From Conidiobolus incongruus B7586 (taxonomy: Eukaryota; Entomophthoromycota; Entomophthoromycetes; Entomophthorales; Conidiobolaceae), in contig JNEM01000151.1 of NCBI GenBank assembly GCA_000697335.1, positions 1-13,278 on the forward strand: DNA of 13,278 nt, in the 5' to 3' direction. The notes under the pieces are model-generated. The model searched no databases. It was not told the origin of the DNA and was given only the letters and a program-made list of their open reading frames with translations. Within the stretch, counting starts at the first letter, position 1. Every line of letters begins with the position of its first letter. Below, in pieces: positions 9,920 through 13,278 of the stretch. The position numbers were made by a program, and so were the translations under genes.

Positions 9920-11072
9920 ATGACCACTTCGATGGATATTCTTCAGATTGATCAACCAGGTACTAAAACCAAATGGGCTGAATTCACCAATCAAGTTCAA
10001 AAATTCTGTATTCAAGTGGTCAAAATGGGACCTATACCCAATCACGTCGCCTTTATTATGGACGGTAATAGACGTTTTGCTAAAAAGTTGGGTGTTCCTA
10101 CTAATGTAGGTCACACGATTGGGTTTAAAAGTTTAGAAAGAGTATATATTATATTCAAGATATAAATCAATTAACATTAATTATGATCATAGATCTTAGA
10201 GAGCTGTTTAGAGTTAGGCATCAAAGCCGTTACAGTATATGCCTTCAGTATCGATAATTTTAGAAGACCTCAAGAGGAGGTTAACGCTTTGATGAACTTG
10301 GCTAAAGATAGATTGAAGTGGTTGACTAATCAGAGGTAATCATATAATATTATATACTTATTACTGATCTAACTGCTTGCATAGTGATTTGATAGAAAAA
10401 TATCAGGTAGCTATTAGAGTTATTGGGAAATTATCATTGTTACCACCTGATGTCAGACAGGTGGTAAATGAAACAAATAGAGCTACAAGTCACCATAAGG
10501 GGTAATATAAAAGTATCTATTAATTAAAAAAATATCTAATATGCTTTAAATTAATTAGAGCTATATTAAATGTATGTTTTCCATATACTTCTACAGAAGA
10601 GACGATAACTTCCATTCAATCAGTACTTCAAAAATATGACAATGATGAAATTACTTCCAAGTAAATGAATCAAATTATATCACATAAATTAACTAATATA
10701 TGATAATAGGCAAATAGAGACAAATTCATTTGAATTAATTAATTCTAATTTATATACATCAGATTGTCCTCCTTTAGATATTTTAGTGAGAACATCGGGT
10801 GAGATTCGATTAAGTGATTTTATGCTATGGCAGGTAAATAATGATCAACCAATCAAATATCAACATACCACTAATTATTTGAATAGAGCTCTAAAAACTG
10901 CCAAATAGAATTCCTGAATGTACTATGGCCAGAATTCAGCCTAAGACATCTCTTACCCGTGATACTCAAATACCAATCCAATAACCTTCAAACTTCCACC
11001 GCTTTCATCATTTTCATGGAATTAACCATCTTGTTAATGTTAATTTATTTTGTATATTTAACATTTATTTAA
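9920..11072 (+). CDS. RER2: cis-prenyltransferase (dehydrodolichyl diphosphate synthase)
   Basis: A 297-residue cis-prenyltransferase of the Rer2/Srt1/DHDDS family, which adds isoprene units from isopentenyl diphosphate to farnesyl diphosphate to make the dolichol precursor at the ER. Exons: 9920-10141, 10193-10335, 10385-10501, 10559-10660, 10710-10833 and 10887-11072 (894 nt, phases consistent). Introns are 49-57 nt; the first donor is GTATAT, the others GTAA, and all acceptors are TAG. Conserved blocks: [15 protein letters not shown] (42-56, catalytic D48), VGHTIGF (63-69), [11 protein letters not shown] (89-99), [12 protein letters not shown] (164-175), [16 protein letters not shown] (221-236) and NVLWPEFS (247-254). 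Most other acceptor choices at the last junction break the frame; 10886 keeps it and joins LWQ to the expected downstream block. The C terminus lacks the RxG motif, as is known for Rer2/DHDDS catalytic subunits, which rely on a Nus1/NgBR partner. Oddly, it ends in a hydrophobic stretch (275-297, with one Glu at 281) that looks like a tail anchor. Confidence 0.95.
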
Positions 11073-11079
11073 TTATAAA

Positions 11080-11085
11080 AATAAA
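11080..11085 (+). terminator. AATAAA polyadenylation signal of the prenyltransferase gene
   Basis: AATAAA starts eight bases after the TAA stop at 11070-11072 and is followed by TATATATGTA, a typical fungal efficiency-element word. In AT-rich DNA such hexamers are common, but this one is in the expected place. Cleavage 10-30 bases downstream would fall inside the 3' end of the opposing TenI-family gene. Confidence 0.4.
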
Positions 11086-11105
11086 TTATATATATGTATG
11101 CATTA

Positions 11106-11753
11106 TTATTGAGAAATTTGGAATTGATGGAATAGCCAGAATGATTGAATCGCTGCGATGCCTTGACCCCCTTGGGATTTGACTTGGTTTAGATGGTTTA
11201 AGCTGAGGCCTCCTAGCCCGTATACTGGTACCTTTGCTAGTTGGGTGAGATTTCCAAAATTTTCCCACCCTAGTGTATTATCTGAAGGACAACTTTTAGA
11301 TGGTAAAACAGGTGATATAACTATAAAGTCCAATTTCAACTGGTTAGCAATTTCAATTTCTGTAGCATCGTGGCAAGATCCAGCCCATATCCAATCCTCA
11401 GGACAGCTATTAATAATCTCACACAAGTTCTTATAATTCAACAAAGCATCTGATGTCAAGTGCAAGCCACCCAATCCCAGCAATTTCACAATTTCAACTC
11501 TTTTATCTAATTGGCCAGCACATCCAGAATTTAATAGTAACCTCTTTAATTGATTAGAGTTCAGTTCAGTCAAAATTTGTTGTAGTTCAGTCATTAGTTC
11601 TTCGCTATCGTCTAATTTTATTCTTAATTGTATAAATGCGCTACAATTGCTTAAACAAGTTATCAAATTATCTTTAAAATCTTCATGGTTTTCTAAAATA
11701 CCACTAATAACATAACATTCTAAGGTTTTAATGAGATCAGATTTTGATGTCAT
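11106..11753 (-). CDS. TenI/ThiE-family protein, like the C-terminal half of bacterial Nudix-TenI fusions
   Basis: A 215-residue, intronless TIM-barrel protein of the thiamin phosphate synthase/TenI superfamily, starting at the ATG at 11753. Family marks: FIQLRIK (40-46), LLLN (72-75), GGLHLTS (95-101), WAGSCHDATE (123-132), DFIVISPVLPSKS (142-154), LGWENF (161-166), VPVYGLGGLS (176-184) and QGIAAIQSFW (197-206). The blocks SCH, SPVLP, LGW and QGIAAI are those I recall from the TenI half of proteobacterial MutT/Nudix-TenI fusions, but no Nudix domain is encoded here or visible upstream. ThiE's Asn-Asp pair reads Asn-Ser (75-76), and its Thr/Lys pyrophosphate loop is not evident at SPVLPSKS, so true thiamin phosphate synthase activity is doubtful. 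H128 sits where TenI thiazole tautomerase has its catalytic His, an inference from alignment by eye. The stop lies 33 bp from the prenyltransferase stop. The 3' half is much richer in G+C (32 of 60 in 11161-11220) than the 5' end (13 of 60 in 11641-11700). Bacterial origin is possible but unproven. Confidence 0.88.
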   Translation of the reverse strand: MTSKSDLIKTLECYVISGILENHEDFKDNLITCLSNCSAFIQLRIKLDDSEELMTELQQILTELNSNQLKRLLLNSGCAGQLDKRVEIVKLLGLGGLHLTSDALLNYKNLCEIINSCPEDWIWAGSCHDATEIEIANQLKLDFIVISPVLPSKSCPSDNTLGWENFGNLTQLAKVPVYGLGGLSLNHLNQVKSQGGQGIAAIQSFWLFHQFQISQ

Positions 11754-13278
11754 ATTCACTTCAATTCAATGATTTTTTTAAAATTAATTTTCATATGAAA
11801 TATAAATTTATTTGTAGCAATTAGATATAATTTATGAGAATTTTTGATATAGAATTTCTTGTGGGTTCAAGTGAACATTAATAATTTAACATCACACTAT
11901 GTGATTTTTAAATTATTGTGAAATATTTAAACATATTTTGACAGTTATTATTGTTACTTTTTAAATTTCAATATGTTCTAAATATTTATCATTTTACAAA
12001 TTTGAAATTTTCGAAAAATTAATATCCAAAAATTTGATTAAATGGATTTAATATTAAATCAATAAATTATCTAATATAAAAATAGATTGAAAATATTTCG
12101 TTTCAAAAGTTATTGAAATTTGAATAATTCAATTTTTACAAATAATTTTAGCTATATAACCTAGATTCAATACTTTTGTTGATTAATAAGGAATTAAAAA
12201 AAGAGTTTACTATAATAGCCCATTATTATAATTTTTTAATCAATAAATCAAAATATAGTTTTATCTCAAGCTTCCTATATAATTTAATTAGAAATTATTT
12301 AGACAATAATCCAAAAATCGAAATGTTTAATACTAATAAATTATTCGAAGTTATATTTGAAAGTTGAGTTATTGCGATATAGGAAGTTATTATATTTTAA
12401 ATAAAATGAACATAAGATTATATCAATAAATTTAATATATATTTCAATCTTGATAAAATTTTGAATTTTAAAAAATATAAATTTTAAAATTAAACAATGT
12501 TTCCCTTTAAAATAGTGTTAATAAATATCTAAACAACTTGACATAATTAATAAAATTTAAGCATGATGAAATATCGAAATTTTGAATATATATCCAAGGA
12601 TATTATTGAATACAGTTATTTACTATATCATGGATGTTGTATTTCATTTTTTATAATGTTTCCAACACATTTCAAATTTGATATATATTAAGGATATTCA
12701 TGTAATTAATTAGAATCATCCATTCACATCGACGATATTGATATATTTTTACTATAATAAAGATTTAAGTTGAATGATTGAAAATAAATAGTAAAATTAA
12801 CTATGATATTAAGTTAATAAAAAATAATTAATATATATAATTTTTGAATTAATGTGGGATTGACTAAATAAAACATTCTCTAATATCCATTAATATTATG
12901 AATGCTGCAATCTAAAATTATATTATTCCAGTAACTGAATAAAATTTTAATATAAGCTATAAATTGTTTTGATAAGTCAACTAATAAAAAAATTTGAATC
13001 TTAATATTTTTATGCTTTCAGCATCATCAATCATTAAATCAAAATAAATGAATTAAAATATAAGAAAAATATATTATCTATTAAAATTTATAATTATATT
13101 TTTAAATATTACCTAAATAATTAACTATTAATCAATATAAAATTTTAAATTTTATTATTGATAATTAATTAATATTGAAATATTTTTAACTTTATCTTGA
13201 ATTATACCTGATTAATAATTAATATAATATTTTATATTAGAATATTTTAATAGGTAATAAATGATAAAGATATTATAA
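11754..13278. other. AT-rich region upstream of the TenI-family gene
   Basis: About 1.5 kb with no supported gene. It contains the presumed promoter of the TenI-family gene on the minus strand, a strong hairpin at 11880-11917, and a 16-bp perfect palindrome at 12045-12060 that is within chance expectation. A 71-codon open stretch (12152-12367, +) follows a TTTTAG word that could be a splice acceptor. It has no family motif and consists mostly of Asn, Lys, Ile, Leu, Tyr and Phe codons, as random AT-rich sequence would. From 12368 to the end I see nothing. I found no Nudix-box sequence on the minus strand that could be an upstream exon of the TenI-family gene. Confidence 0.6.
11880..11917. repeat. 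38-nt near-perfect hairpin
   Basis: AATAATTTAA (11880-11889) pairs with TTAAATTATT (11908-11917), and ATCACA (11891-11896) pairs with TGTGAT (11900-11905) around a CTA loop. A single C faces two Ts between the two stem parts. The result is a 16-bp stem with one small internal loop. By rough calculation at this base composition such a stem is unlikely by chance. It lies 127 bp upstream of the TenI-family ATG. It could be a binding site for a dimeric regulator, a structured 5' leader element, or the relic of a small inverted-repeat element. Confidence 0.6.

Noticed and set aside
9911-10114. 67-codon minus-strand frame
   Set aside because: Antisense shadow of prenyltransferase exon 1.
11086-11436. 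Two overlapping frames (60 codons minus, 85 codons plus)
   Set aside because: Shadows of the TenI-family gene in other frames, which has conserved motifs throughout.
11754-11759. Upstream GTG start giving two extra residues for the TenI-family gene
   Set aside because: GTG starts are not expected in a eukaryotic nuclear gene; the ATG at 11753 keeps the whole domain.
12045-12060. Perfect 16-bp palindrome GATTTAATATTAAATC
   Set aside because: One to a few such palindromes are expected by chance in 13 kb of this composition.
1-13278. tRNA, rRNA, snoRNA, CRISPR or intact mobile element
   Set aside because: No T-arm-like GTTCRANNC with matching stem, no paired C/D boxes at plausible spacing, no regular spacer-repeat array, and no transposase, integrase or reverse transcriptase motif was seen on either strand.

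Overview
This is a 13.3 kb nuclear window from a very AT-rich eukaryote, most likely a fungus. Four protein genes can be supported; the rest is gene-free DNA that is only about 13-20% G+C in the lines counted by eye. The fungal assignment rests on three points: a Gvp36-type BAR protein (a fungal family), a Rer2-type dehydrodolichyl diphosphate synthase, and a free-standing two-component receiver protein, combined with 49-62 nt introns that have GTAA donors and TAG acceptors. The code looks standard: all four genes end cleanly at TAA or TAG, and CTG falls where Leu is needed (beta-3 of the receiver domain), which argues against a CTG-Ser yeast. The phylum cannot be resolved from this window alone.

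Layout: 1-4660 is AT-rich and gene-free, with a small repeat cluster near 481-683. At 4758-5243 (+) lies an intronless single-domain response regulator with a TATA box upstream. A 1.8 kb gene-free spacer (5244-7070) follows, with two relatively G+C-rich islands and a 9-bp tandem repeat. At 7071-8435 (-) lies an eight-exon BAR-domain gene. A 1.5 kb divergent spacer (8436-9919) separates it from a six-exon cis-prenyltransferase gene (9920-11072, +), which runs tail to tail, with 33 bp between stop codons, into an intronless TenI/ThiE-family gene (11106-11753, -). The remainder (11754-13278) is AT-rich and holds a strong 38-nt hairpin upstream of the TenI-family gene.

The genes do not form a pathway or an operon-like unit: they cover stress or phosphorelay signalling, membrane curvature in the secretory pathway, dolichol synthesis at the ER, and a thiamin-related or unknown metabolic function. 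The most unusual gene is the TenI-family one. Its closest recalled match is the C-terminal half of bacterial Nudix-TenI fusion proteins, here free-standing and without introns. Second is the prenyltransferase, which ends in a hydrophobic tail resembling a membrane anchor. No tRNA, rRNA, CRISPR array or recognisable mobile element was found.
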